A DNA stretch of 64,000 nucleotides from Polaribacter litorisediminis (GTDB taxonomy: Bacteria; Bacteroidota; Bacteroidia; Flavobacteriales; Flavobacteriaceae). A program made the position numbers and the translations under genes. The DNA is taken from NCBI RefSeq assembly GCF_019968605.1, contig NZ_CP082966.1, positions 2,219,001-2,283,000 on the forward strand, written 5' to 3'. The notes below the pieces were generated by a model. That model was not told where the DNA came from and did not search any database. It worked only from the letters and a program-made list of their open reading frames with translations. Shown in pieces: positions 45,095 to 54,376 of the stretch. Each line of letters opens with the position of its first letter. The stretch's first letter is position 1.

Positions 45095-46508
45095 CTATTT
45101 TAGTTTGAATAAGTTTTGTTAATAATTTATACTGAGCATTTTCTTCGTATTCCCCAAACGAATGGTAGTTTTTAACATTTTTATGGCCCTCTATTAGACC
45201 TGACACAACACCTTTTGAGCAAAATTTTAATAAATGATTATTATTCAAATTTATTTTAATTTTTCCTTCAAGTAAATTTTTTAAAAAAATAGTTAAACTA
45301 TTTATATCAGTAAATGAATGCACTCCATCGATACTAAAATTAACTCGACCAAATAAAATAGCAGGTTTTTTTCTAATATATGATTCCAATGCAACGTTAC
45401 CTGTAATTGTTGCAATGGCAATTGAATTATCAATTAATTTAAAACTATCAACTGAAATATTAACCATGGAAACCCCTTTTATATTGTTAATGGACTTATA
45501 ATAGAACCTATTTCTTGCTTTAGGCTCAGATTTATTGGTAAACATAGAAGGATGTTCTTTCACTAACAGATTAATATTTTCAGGAAGTAACAATCTTAAT
45601 GTTCTAATAGCAAATAACTGATCTGTAAAGCCATACCCGTCTGGTAATGTTGTTCTTTCAGGTTGGAAATGTAGGAAGAAGATGATATATTTTCCTTTGA
45701 AAGTATAACTATCTTTAGTTATTTTTTTGTGATAAAAAAAGTTTTGTGTTAAGGTATAAAAGCTGTGTGGTCTTTTTATGGTATCTTTTAAATTTTTAAA
45801 AGGATTGTAATACTTAAATATTCCTTTGCCTAGTCTATCTTTTTCATATTTTGGAATTGCAAACTCATAGTCTTTTGAGTTTATTTCAATAAATTTATTA
45901 ATGTGAAACTCTACTTCATGTAAAGGTTCCAAAATTTCATTTTTGAATTGTAATTCTCTGAATCTAAGATAGCCTTTAGAAATTGAAAATAGCCATGGAA
46001 ATATGTGTTTTTCTGTCGTAAATACATCAATATTCAAAAAATCAGCAGCTTTTGCCAACAACCACTCTACTGAGTGATGTGGCGTAGTTTTAAAACAGAG
46101 AAATGAAACATTGTTCTCTTTTAAAAAATGTAAAGTATTCATTGCTTTTTGGGAATAATAACTTATTCCATGTTGGATTCCCAATCCATATTTTGGCAAA
46201 TAACCATCTCTATCTAATAGTCTAAAAGTAATTTCATCTTGAACGTAAAACCTATTAAAATCATAAAACTCTGAAGCACTGACACTTTCATGATTGTTTT
46301 CAAAATTAAAAATATCATTATACGAAATACACGTCAACTTTTCATAAGCCATTAATTCATTTTTAAACAAGGTCAATCTCTGTGGTTGTACTAATATGAT
46401 AAATTTTATATTTCTATTCGCATTTATAAAATTCAACCAGTTTTTAAGTTTATTTATATCAGAAGAATCACACTCTAAAAGAATGGTTTGTCTTTTGTTT
46501 ATTTCCAT
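45084..46508 (-). CDS. KpsS/capsule-synthesis-like protein, candidate glycosyltransferase
   Basis: 474 residues. The second half has YIIFFLHFQPERTTLPDGYGF and LVKEHPSMF (about 330-338), followed by ATITGNVALESYIRKKPAILFG. This LHxQPE...KEHP...GxxxxE pattern is found in KpsS/KpsC-type capsule proteins and related surface-glycan transferases. The first half has no motif I recognise, apart from GLGIQHGISYYS. Possibly transfers Kdo-like or other ulosonic sugar, which would connect it to the CMP-sugar cassette at 52.7-56.6 kb; that link is speculative. Confidence 0.6.
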   Translation of the reverse strand: MEINKRQTILLECDSSDINKLKNWLNFINANRNIKFIILVQPQRLTLFKNELMAYEKLTCISYNDIFNFENNHESVSASEFYDFNRFYVQDEITFRLLDRDGYLPKYGLGIQHGISYYSQKAMNTLHFLKENNVSFLCFKTTPHHSVEWLLAKAADFLNIDVFTTEKHIFPWLFSISKGYLRFRELQFKNEILEPLHEVEFHINKFIEINSKDYEFAIPKYEKDRLGKGIFKYYNPFKNLKDTIKRPHSFYTLTQNFFYHKKITKDSYTFKGKYIIFFLHFQPERTTLPDGYGFTDQLFAIRTLRLLLPENINLLVKEHPSMFTNKSEPKARNRFYYKSINNIKGVSMVNISVDSFKLIDNSIAIATITGNVALESYIRKKPAILFGRVNFSIDGVHSFTDINSLTIFLKNLLEGKIKINLNNNHLLKFCSKGVVSGLIEGHKNVKNYHSFGEYEENAQYKLLTKLIQTKIVEI

Positions 46509-46606
46509 TATATTGAATTGATTTCTTGAGAGTTATTCGTTTTTTAAATGAGATTATGAACCATTAAAACAAAAAATCTAATTATTTTTAATCTTTATTT
46601 ACAAAA

Positions 46607-46735
46607 TTAGATATGCCCTAAATTAAGAATCTTTGGCCCTTGCGTTAAATAATCTGATTGTAATATTTCTATAACAACATCAATATTTTGCTGAGTTATG
46701 TTTTGACGGCCATAAGGAATTGCTTTTTGTCCCAT
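46607..46735 (-). pseudogene. pseC: Truncated pseC (first ~42 codons)
   Basis: The start ATG at 46735 overlaps the pseB stop (TAATG). It encodes MGQKAIPYGRQNITQQNIDV and LQSDYLTQGPK, the N-terminus of UDP-4-amino-4,6-dideoxy-N-acetyl-altrosamine transaminase. A stop follows at 46607. The remaining ~340 codons are missing, so the pseudaminic acid route is broken here. Confidence 0.8.
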
Positions 46736-47744
46736 TATACTTTGAATGTTGAATTTACGTGCTCCATTATTAAATTTCTTAAACTATCTACAGTTTCCCA
46801 ATCTGTATTATGCCCTGAATTATAATTAAACCCCACAGGAACTAATTTTGCATTGAATTTTGTTAAAAATTCTTGAATACTAAAATTGGGAACAGATGGT
46901 AAAATGGTATAATATTTACCCAAATCATAGGTGTAAAATGAATCTGATGGGGTAATCATCTCTTCATGTATTTTTTCTCCTGATCTAATTCCAACAATTT
47001 CTAACTTGCACTCCGGCGCAACAGCTTGGGCTACATCTGTAATTTTATAGGAAGGTATTTTTGGGATAAAGATTTCACCTCCCCAAGCGTGCTCCATTGC
47101 ATGCATTACCATGTCTACTCCTCCTTGTAAAGATATATTAAAACGAGTCATAGAAATATCTGTTATTGGTAATTTTCCTTCTTTCTTTTTATGCATAAAA
47201 AACGGAATTACAGAACCATTTGAACCCATTACATTTCCATAACTTACTACCGAAAACTTAATTGGATTAGTTCCTTTAATGTTATTTGCTACAACAAATA
47301 ATTTATCTGATGTCAACTTTGTAGTCCCGTATAGATTGATAGGTGCGCATGCCTTATCAGTTGATAATGCAACAACATTTTCAACCCCTGATTCTAGCGC
47401 AGCGTGTATTACATTTTGAGCCCCCCCGATGTTTGTTTTTATACATTCATCTGGATTATATTCAGCCAAGTACAAATGCTTCATTGCGGCTGCATGAATT
47501 ACATCGTCCACCCCTTGAAATGCTCTAACCATTCTTTCTTTATCTCTCACATCTCCTAAAAAAAACGTATTTGAGGGTATTTGTCAATTGGATATTCTTG
47601 AGCCATTACAAATTGTTTCTGCTCATCTCTTGATAAAATTATTATTTTTTTAACATTAGGATACGTTTTAAACATGTGAGCAGTTAATGCTTTTCCTAAA
47701 GAACCTGTTCCTCCCGTGATTAAAATTGTTTTATTGTTTAACAT
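46735..47744 (-). pseudogene. pseB: pseB with a frameshift in a homopolymer (UDP-GlcNAc 4,6-dehydratase, inverting)
   Basis: 5' part (47744-47556): ILITGGTGSLGKALTAHM and IILSRDEQKQFVMAQEY. 3' part: GDVRDKERMVRAFQGVDDV, HAAAMKHLYLAEYNP, LSTDKACAPINLYGTTK, then NSGHNTDWETVD near the end. Together they form a full PseB. The frame breaks at a run of 8 T (minus strand) within RFFLGD; 9 T would restore it. Either a true mutation, a slippage-controlled switch or a sequencing indel. The truncated pseC downstream favours real decay. Confidence 0.85.
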
Positions 47745-47869
47745 TATTATTCGTTTTTTAAAAAAACTTGAATTATTTTAAAAAAACAAGTCCCTAAAAA
47801 TATGAAAGCTTGTTTTTAAATTTCATTAAAATTACAAATACAGTATTTAGATTGCATATAGAGCAAGGT

Positions 47870-48530
47870 TATTATTTTGTGTTTAACTTAAACCCAACAG
47901 ATATAGAGTATTGGTTTCCCTATTTAAAACATCTATAAGTTTTTTTTGATTGTATTCTTGCACTACTTCAATCATTAGAAGTAGTAAAAACAATTTTAAT
48001 ATTGGTACTTCAACTTTAGAGATGAGTAGGCTTTTAATTCGCTTTTTCGCATCCTTAAGCACAAACTCTTCGTTACGAATTTATTGATATGTTCTAATCT
48101 TAGAGAGGATGTATCAACAGTAAATAAATTTAAAATACATTTTAAATCTTTATTAAGGTTTTTCGTTTTTCTAACATACTTGACTAATTGGTTTCCTTGG
48201 TTATCAAAAATAGATCTATTGTTACTTCGATATGGATAAACAAATACAGAAAGAAGATGTTAGGGTTTTCTCCATCAACACTCCCAGAAAATAATATATT
48301 TTATAAAAAAACCATTCTTTTATTTCCCTTTAAATGCAAAAAACGCCAAATATTATTTTGTCGACCAAAATGGTAGGCCGAGACCAATTTACTTAAGTGT
48401 TGTCGAACAAAGACAAAAATATTAATTGATTCCCAAAATTTCATTCCCATCACCTGAAGAACTTCCCTATAAATTAAATTTCTAATATCGATTAAACAAA
48501 TACATACCAAAGCTTCTTTTATGCACCTTC
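47870..48530 (-). pseudogene. Unidentified decayed coding region in the gap 47745-48542
   Basis: The minus strand has two protein-like stretches in different frames: KLVSAYHFGRQNNIWRFLHL (about 48330-48400) and YPYRSNNRSIFDNQGNQLVK followed by YVRKTKNLNKDL (about 48130-48240). Stops and shifts separate them. I do not recognise the family. 47745-47869 shows nothing. Confidence 0.35.
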
Positions 48531-48542
48531 AATTCCACTATT

Positions 48543-49823
48543 CTAGAAGCCCCCAATCAAGCCTATAAAACCACGAATGGAAACATTCATTTCCTCTACT
48601 ATCCATGGAATAAAGGGTGCGAAAAATAAAAAAATACTCAATAGTTGGATTAATTCGGACACATTAAAAATTATTACAAAAATGAAAAGAGTTATTAAAA
48701 CTCGTATAGCAAACAATTGATTTTTTACTTTATTTATTGAAGAATTAAAATACCCTCTTTGCCATAAGAGTAAAAGAGTAGCTAAAATAAAAACCATACC
48801 AACTGCGGCACTACGATTTTTCAAGGCATATAAAAACCAGGATAGATTGGATAATGAGACTGTCAATATTCCAGTGGAAAATAAACGTGATTCTAATTTG
48901 TTCATTCCTGAAAAGTAGGTACCAAATATAATTAATATAATAGCAATAACATTTACTCCCCATACCTGCAACCCTAACTTAGCATACTTTTTGTACCAAT
49001 TAGTATTTCCGTATGCTTTTAAAACCTGCTCTGAAGTGGCCTTTTCCTCAACGGAGTATCCTTTTACTTTAGATTTTCCAATCTCTGTCTTTTCCATTTG
49101 ATTGGTTACCGTTGATGGATTAACAAGCTGAGACGTAAAGGACAGAAAAAAAATCACAGAATAAATCCATTTCCAATTACCTAAAATCAACACTCCCCAT
49201 GCCGGGAGCGCCATAGCCCAGTAACCAATATGAATGAATGGAGGAACAAACATGAGGAGTAGATATTTAATCTTTTTAGTTTGATAGTAACTTAAACATG
49301 CATAAAAGAGCACCCAAAATCCTACACCAGTTCGAATTTGATTAATTTGTTGCACTCCCATAAATAAAACAAAAACTAGTGCATACAAAAAAAACACCTT
49401 ACTTCTTTTCCATGTTGGATATATTTCAAATAATCGAAAAAGGGAACCCACATAAAAATAAGCGAAAATAAAAGCCACCAATGTAAAAAATAATCCAGGT
49501 ACCCGGAGGGCTCCTACAACAAAAGACAAAATATGGATAAAGGGTTCGTCTTGGACTCCGGGAGTCTGTTGAAATGTTAATTGCCGCCCAATCTCTTCTA
49601 AAAATTGGCCGAAACCCAAACCTATATAATGTTCAGAAACATTCTTACGATGCACATAACCATCAGTGCCAGGACTTAGAAAAATAAGTGAGCCAAAAAA
49701 AGTAATAAAAATAATTAATACCCACTTTTTGAGATTTCTATTCGACTGACGAAAGGCTGCAATAAGCAGTATAACAGGAGAAATGAACATTGAGAGTATG
49801 TATGAACTTATGCCTCTAACCAT
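48543..49823 (-). CDS. Wzy-like O-antigen/capsule polymerase (EpsG-type)
   Basis: About 426 residues with ten or more hydrophobic segments and a larger loop around residues 255-300 (PSTVTNQMEKTEIGKS). The early segment GTDGYVHRKNVSEHYIGLGF and MGVQQINQIRTGVGFWVLFYA resemble EpsG/Wzy proteins. It would join lipid-linked repeat units on the outer face of the inner membrane. The ATG at 49823 (MVRGISSYILS) overlaps the upstream GT4 stop and is preferred over the in-frame ATG at 49871, which lies deep inside that gene. Confidence 0.75.
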   Translation of the reverse strand: MVRGISSYILSMFISPVILLIAAFRQSNRNLKKWVLIIFITFFGSLIFLSPGTDGYVHRKNVSEHYIGLGFGQFLEEIGRQLTFQQTPGVQDEPFIHILSFVVGALRVPGLFFTLVAFIFAYFYVGSLFRLFEIYPTWKRSKVFFLYALVFVLFMGVQQINQIRTGVGFWVLFYACLSYYQTKKIKYLLLMFVPPFIHIGYWAMALPAWGVLILGNWKWIYSVIFFLSFTSQLVNPSTVTNQMEKTEIGKSKVKGYSVEEKATSEQVLKAYGNTNWYKKYAKLGLQVWGVNVIAIILIIFGTYFSGMNKLESRLFSTGILTVSLSNLSWFLYALKNRSAAVGMVFILATLLLLWQRGYFNSSINKVKNQLFAIRVLITLFIFVIIFNVSELIQLLSIFLFFAPFIPWIVEEMNVSIRGFIGLIGGF

Positions 49824-50994
49824 TATTTTTATCTTGAAGTTCTTGGAATAATAGTTCCCATTTCCGACCAACCCTCTTGATTGAAAATCTTTGGGAATTT
49901 TTCAAAGAATTGATGCGCATCCTTTTCAATTCAAATGGACTACTAACTAAATCAACCACTTTTCTACCCATTTCTTTCGTATCGAAAGGAGCAACTAACA
50001 ACGCATCTTGTGAGTTATTCACTATCCATGAAACAGCAGCATACGAATTAAATGCCACTACGGGACATCCATAATTTTGCGCTTCAATAATCGTGTTTGG
50101 TAATCCTTCGTATGCGGATGGCATCATAAAGATGGAGGCCTTTTGATAATAGGTCTCTGGTTTTTTAAACCCGACTACCTCAACACGTTGTATTTTTAAA
50201 TGATCTATATTTTCTTTCAATTGCTTCAAATAAGGTCCATCACCTACAATTACAAATTTCCAATCCGGCAGTTTTGGTGCAACTTCTGCCCAAAAGGGTA
50301 ATAATAAATCGGAACGCTTTTGCGGAATATTTATCCGACCAACATGTAAGATGATTTTTTCTTTTCGATCCTCAGTGTATTCTATTCCTGGAAATGGATT
50401 AGGGATTGTTTTTACTTTTTCTATCTTGTAATCACCCACAAAATATTTTAATTCTTCTTGATTTGGAAGTGCCTCGGTAACAAAACTATCATAATCATCC
50501 AAAAACTTCTTCAAAATCCCTCTTTGTTTCCTTCTATGCGAATATTGAATAAAAAAATGCCCAAGAGGGTTATTCACTAGCCAGTTCAACGGTTTTGGAA
50601 CCCTAGTTTTTAATATTTCAGATAGGTTATTTTTAAATGCAAAAAGGGAATTATGGAGACAGGCTATCGTATGAAAGCCTATTTCTTTCTTTAATTCTAA
50701 CAGCCCCTTTCCTATTGGGTCTTCATACGGCATCTGATTGATTACAATATCCGGAGAGGTTTCATGTAAAAACTGTCTAAAAAATAACAAGTTTTCTTCA
50801 TTTTTAGTGCCTCCAAAATGTTTTGAGGTAAAAAGTTCACCATGTTTTGAGCTAATATGCCCTTCAGACGCAAATGAAAAATAAGTGACTTCAAATCCCC
50901 TTTGAAGAAAGTGCTTCCCTAAGTTATAGGTGATTCTCTGCACTCCTCCTTCATTGGGATTAAAGGCAGGTGTCTGAATGATACAAATTTTCAT
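49816..50994 (-). CDS. Glycosyltransferase family 4
   Basis: 392 residues. MKICIIQTPAFNPNEGGVQRI at the start, ACLHNSLFAFK mid N-half, ILHVGRINIPQKRSDLLLPF and the donor motif segment MPSAYEGLPNTIIEAQNYGCP with the EX7E-type glutamates. A retaining GT4 coupled to the polymerase gene by overlap. Specificity unknown. Confidence 0.88.
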   Translation of the reverse strand: MKICIIQTPAFNPNEGGVQRITYNLGKHFLQRGFEVTYFSFASEGHISSKHGELFTSKHFGGTKNEENLLFFRQFLHETSPDIVINQMPYEDPIGKGLLELKKEIGFHTIACLHNSLFAFKNNLSEILKTRVPKPLNWLVNNPLGHFFIQYSHRRKQRGILKKFLDDYDSFVTEALPNQEELKYFVGDYKIEKVKTIPNPFPGIEYTEDRKEKIILHVGRINIPQKRSDLLLPFWAEVAPKLPDWKFVIVGDGPYLKQLKENIDHLKIQRVEVVGFKKPETYYQKASIFMMPSAYEGLPNTIIEAQNYGCPVVAFNSYAAVSWIVNNSQDALLVAPFDTKEMGRKVVDLVSSPFELKRMRINSLKNSQRFSIKRVGRKWELLFQELQDKNNG

Positions 50995-51037
50995 ATTTTT
51001 TTTTAAAGTGATTAGAAAAACTATTTTTTGTTACTAC

Positions 51038-51229
51038 TTATAAACTCTTGGTTTTCGGAGGAGTTATTAAACCGATTCCGACTAAGCGCCAGTCCCACCA
51101 AACATAAAGCACATAACTGAAAAGTAAAACCAAAACGTTTTGCACTTTTAAGCTCTTTTTAAATACAAACCAATATAGCACAAAAGCCAGTGGTAAAAAT
51201 ATAAGAAATACTAGAGAGTTAAAGAACAT
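51038..51229 (-). pseudogene. Truncated MBOAT O-acyltransferase (N-terminal ~55 codons)
   Basis: 63-codon frame. MFFNSLVFLIFLPLAFVLYW and VLYVWWDWRLVG are the very conserved start of membrane-bound O-acyltransferases (PatA/AlgI type). After WRLVGIGL the sequence diverges and stops. A full MBOAT has about 480 residues, so this is a broken relic of a periplasmic O-acetylation gene. Confidence 0.8.
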
Positions 51230-51232
51230 TAA

Positions 51233-52288
51233 TCAATTCTTTGTAAGATAAGTTAATAAGAATTTTGGTAACAATTTAACCAGTCGTCTTCTCATCAAGA
51301 TTTTCTTTCCTTTTGGGGTATTAAAAAACTGCATGCGCTGACTTAGCACTTCTAGTTGTCGTTCACTAAGGGAAACAGATGGCTCTTCATTTTCTATATC
51401 TACACTTTTATGCTCTAGTAGTCGCAAGCATTCTTCTTGCGGTAAAAAAACATTGAGTTGGTCTAAACAGTTTTGCTGTTGGGCTAGTGATGAAGCAAAG
51501 GTGCTTAAAATATAACCTTGTAAAGCGCTATCTTTAGCTTTCTCTTGACTTGGTATCGCCTTTAAATCATTCACAAAATAATCGGTCACATTAGGATATA
51601 GTTTACTTAATTGATTCATCACCTTAACCTCAGATAAAGTGACGGATTCATTGACATTAGGTCTGGTTTGAAAATCTGGGACTTCAATTCCTAACCAATC
51701 TTTAAAAAAAGCTTGCTTTAAAAAATCACTGTTTTTTTGAAATTTTCTTAAGGTCCATTCAATGTTTTGATTGGCAGCAATGACTTGACTTAAATTTTCG
51801 AACAACTTAGGCGTTTCATAGACTTCGGTCACCCAGTGTTTATAATCCGGTATGCGACCGGATTTTGCACGATGCTTATAAGTGGATAGTGCATGGTCGA
51901 CTAAATTTCTAAAAAATCCCATGGCTTTAATTTCGGTAAAACCAGCGGATTGCGCACAAGTTACTATTTGATGCAATCGCTTTGGGTTAGCCAATTGATG
52001 GATCAAAGCCTCTGCTGAAATGAATACGGATTTAGCATGATCATTCTTTGCTGTATCATACCATGCTTTTAATATTCTAGTAATTTTGGTATGCTCTTCG
52101 GACTTTATAGCCATTTCCAAACCATCGGCATTGCCTTTCGAAATCAAACCAGATTTCATCTCATGATCTTCTTTAGATTTTGGGAAATAAATACCCTTAG
52201 ATTTCAAATAATCACGTTGATTCGCACAAATATATTGTAAATAAGAGCTTCCAGCTTTATAAATACCAAAATGTATATAGAGTGTCAT
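51233..52288 (-). CDS. P-loop sulfotransferase-like protein
   Basis: 351 residues. HFGIYKAGSSYLQ (6-18) is a 5'-phosphosulfate-binding-like loop. VFISAEAL and FFRNLVDHALSTYKHR (about 124-139) fit the 3'-phosphate-binding region of PAPS-dependent enzymes. The C-terminal third is unassigned. Probably sulfates a sugar or lipid carrier using PAPS, though some such proteins have other functions. It ends 3 bases before the MBOAT relic and is preceded by a 418-bp gap with repeat E. Confidence 0.65.
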   Translation of the reverse strand: MTLYIHFGIYKAGSSYLQYICANQRDYLKSKGIYFPKSKEDHEMKSGLISKGNADGLEMAIKSEEHTKITRILKAWYDTAKNDHAKSVFISAEALIHQLANPKRLHQIVTCAQSAGFTEIKAMGFFRNLVDHALSTYKHRAKSGRIPDYKHWVTEVYETPKLFENLSQVIAANQNIEWTLRKFQKNSDFLKQAFFKDWLGIEVPDFQTRPNVNESVTLSEVKVMNQLSKLYPNVTDYFVNDLKAIPSQEKAKDSALQGYILSTFASSLAQQQNCLDQLNVFLPQEECLRLLEHKSVDIENEEPSVSLSERQLEVLSQRMQFFNTPKGKKILMRRRLVKLLPKFLLTYLTKN

Positions 52289-52491
52289 GTAGTGGTTTCG
52301 TTGTTTTTCTGTTGGTTAGCGTTCTAGGAAACTAAAATTCCAAAAAATTAGTACCTTTAATTAAACTTTCAATTTTGTATACTTACCCGAAAGGGAGCAA
52401 AAGAGTTTTGGTAATTTGAGACTAGTAATTACCGGATTAGCGGATTTCAAGTTGCAGGTTTTAAGTTAAATATTAAATTTAAACATAAGCT

Positions 52492-52655
52492 GTTGTCAGT
52501 TCGAGACCCAAGAAAAAAATTTTTACAAGCGTAGAAGATGACGTAAATTGGTTATAAATATACTGAATTACCAAATAATCGTAAAATACAAGTAACTTTA
52601 ACCGACCTTTAAATCACTGAAAAACAATTATTTAATAAAAACGTCAATGGTAGTG
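52492..52655. repeat. Dispersed 165-bp repeat E, copy 2
   Basis: Nearly identical to 854-1018 (a handful of changes and one gap by eye), beginning GTTGTCAGTTCGAGACCC and ending CAATGGTAGTG. It fills the middle of the gap 52289-52706. The CAGTTCGAG at the left edge is kept, but no palindrome follows on the right here. The rest of the gap shows nothing recognised. Confidence 0.75.
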
Positions 52656-52706
52656 TTTTACAACAAAACAAGAAATCTGTGGTTTTGTAGGTTTTGCTAT
52701 TAAAAA

Positions 52707-53771
52707 CTATGTTTCAAAATTATTTATGTTTTCCCAAAACCCAGGCATATCGTCAAAAATAGTTTTAACTTTTTTAGAATACAGGGAATATATAGAGTAG
52801 GATTGATGACCAAATATAGAAGCATAGAATAATGCAGATGATAAATTGCCCAAAACAGTGCAATTCTTAGAATTTAAAAACACAGCTTCTAATATAATAT
52901 CGTCACGCATAACCTCAACTTCAGCATTTGCTTTTCTGAGAGCCTTATACAGGTAATTCCCAGAATACTCTTTCAATCCAGGTCGTAATTTGATTACTAT
53001 TTTTCTGTTATTAAATTGTGTTGCTAATTTTTCAATTGCTAAATCAATAGCTTTATGATAATAAGATAAATCCAAGCCCGTAAAGCGTTCATTTGCACCA
53101 TCCACCCATAGCAATGCATTTTCATAATACAATCCTTTACTGAGCTGAGCGATTCTATCGTCATTTTTAAGCTCTAAAACTCTTTTTTGGTCTGTCTCAA
53201 CCAAAGGAAAACCTTTTTTACTGAAGGTAAAATACTTAATACCCTTTATGTTTTGATAGTTATCATAAGCATAAGGTAAAGCAAGGAATCTATTAGTATA
53301 GCCTCTACTTGCCCATTTTAACCCATTTAATAAGTTTGACATGTATGTACCTTGTGTATTAACTCTTAATTTATTTTGTCTATTATCCCAAGTTAAAGTT
53401 TCTAAATCATTAGAATTCGCATAACTAGAGTTTCCTTCTTCTATAAAGTGAAATTCTCGACATCGAGTATGCGTCACTAAAATCTTTTGGTAATAGGACA
53501 TCAAATCGATGTAAGCTATAAAATCTTGTCCATACAAATGTGAATTCAAATATGCATCGAAAGATTTAGGCACATTGAAGTATTTCAGTTTTTGCAGAGC
53601 ATTTTTGTTTCTAGCTTCTGCAAAACTCGGAATGACTTTATAATCTTCAATCGGCACTTTATAATTAGAACTGATAACTATAACCTCGTCCTTACTAAGC
53701 CTAAGGTATTTTATTGTAGCATAAGCCGCAAAAAATGTAATCGGTGAATGCACCATAAATATATGTTTCAT
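52707..53771 (-). CDS. Polysialyltransferase-like capsular transferase
   Basis: 354 residues. MKHIFMVHSPITFFAAYATI, FHFIEEGNSSYAN, VIKLRPGLKEYSGN and GNLSSALFYASIFG are the recurring features of the alpha-2,8-polysialyltransferase-like (GT52-type) family, which uses CMP-activated sugars. It sits at the end of an aldolase/CMP-synthetase/HAD cassette, its start overlapping the HAD stop by one base. It probably transfers the CMP-linked ulosonic acid made by that cassette. Confidence 0.75.
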   Translation of the reverse strand: MKHIFMVHSPITFFAAYATIKYLRLSKDEVIVISSNYKVPIEDYKVIPSFAEARNKNALQKLKYFNVPKSFDAYLNSHLYGQDFIAYIDLMSYYQKILVTHTRCREFHFIEEGNSSYANSNDLETLTWDNRQNKLRVNTQGTYMSNLLNGLKWASRGYTNRFLALPYAYDNYQNIKGIKYFTFSKKGFPLVETDQKRVLELKNDDRIAQLSKGLYYENALLWVDGANERFTGLDLSYYHKAIDLAIEKLATQFNNRKIVIKLRPGLKEYSGNYLYKALRKANAEVEVMRDDIILEAVFLNSKNCTVLGNLSSALFYASIFGHQSYSIYSLYSKKVKTIFDDMPGFWENINNFET

Positions 53772-54376
53772 CAGAATAGTTTATAGTCGCTATTGGCTTT
53801 GATTTTTTCATTTCCATAGCCCATAAAATGAATACGATTAACTTGTGCCGCTTCATAATCATTTTTGGAATCACCAATCAATAAACAAGTGTTCGTATCA
53901 TAACCATGTATTGTCAAAAGATTAGCAACTAAGTCATTTTTTGAGGTTGGTGAACCATGAATGGAATCAAAATACGTTGCAATATCCAGCGCTTTACAAA
54001 TCTGTCGCAGTTCGTTTTGGTCAGAACCCGAGACGATATGCATATTGTAATTCTTTGCATTGGTTTTGATAAATTTCAGCGTTTCCTCTATCAATAAGTC
54101 GTGGTTGATGAGTAATTTCATCATGATTTCTGAAAACTTTTGCGCCCAGATGTTAACTTCAGCGTCGGTAATGGCTTCTCCACGGATGTCTTCAAAAAAA
54201 TACCTAAACTTTACATATCTTGACAAGCCACCGTTATCTCTATGAAATTCCATCAGGTCATCAACTTCAGTTTGGGGGAAAGTTTTTAAAACTTCTTCAA
54301 AACCGCGGTCACGCAAAGCATTGGAATCCATAATTACTCCATCAAAATCCCATAATATCGTTTCTATTTTATTCAC
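53771..54376 (-). CDS. HAD-superfamily phosphatase
   Basis: 201 residues. The catalytic DFDGVIMDS has Asp10 and Asp12, HIVSGSDQNEL supplies motif II (Ser), Lys lies in GSPTSKNDL, and LLIGDSKNDYEAA provides the acidic motif IV. In size and context it fits a KdsC-type ulosonate-phosphate phosphatase acting between the aldolase and the CMP-synthetase, although its cap arrangement looks like a standard HAD hydrolase rather than KdsC. It overlaps the KdsB-like gene by 8 bases. Confidence 0.8.
   Translation of the reverse strand: MNKIETILWDFDGVIMDSNALRDRGFEEVLKTFPQTEVDDLMEFHRDNGGLSRYVKFRYFFEDIRGEAITDAEVNIWAQKFSEIMMKLLINHDLLIEETLKFIKTNAKNYNMHIVSGSDQNELRQICKALDIATYFDSIHGSPTSKNDLVANLLTIHGYDTNTCLLIGDSKNDYEAAQVNRIHFMGYGNEKIKANSDYKLF

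Noticed and set aside
47540..47580. Programmed frameshift in pseB
   Set aside because: A run of 8 T could allow slippage, but no stimulatory structure was seen and the downstream pseC is truncated, so decay or a sequencing indel is simpler.
49824..49871. Upstream start (ATG 49871) for the Wzy-like gene
   Set aside because: It would overlap the GT4 coding end by 56 bases with hydrophilic residues before the first helix; ATG 49823 overlaps the GT4 stop in the usual coupled manner.
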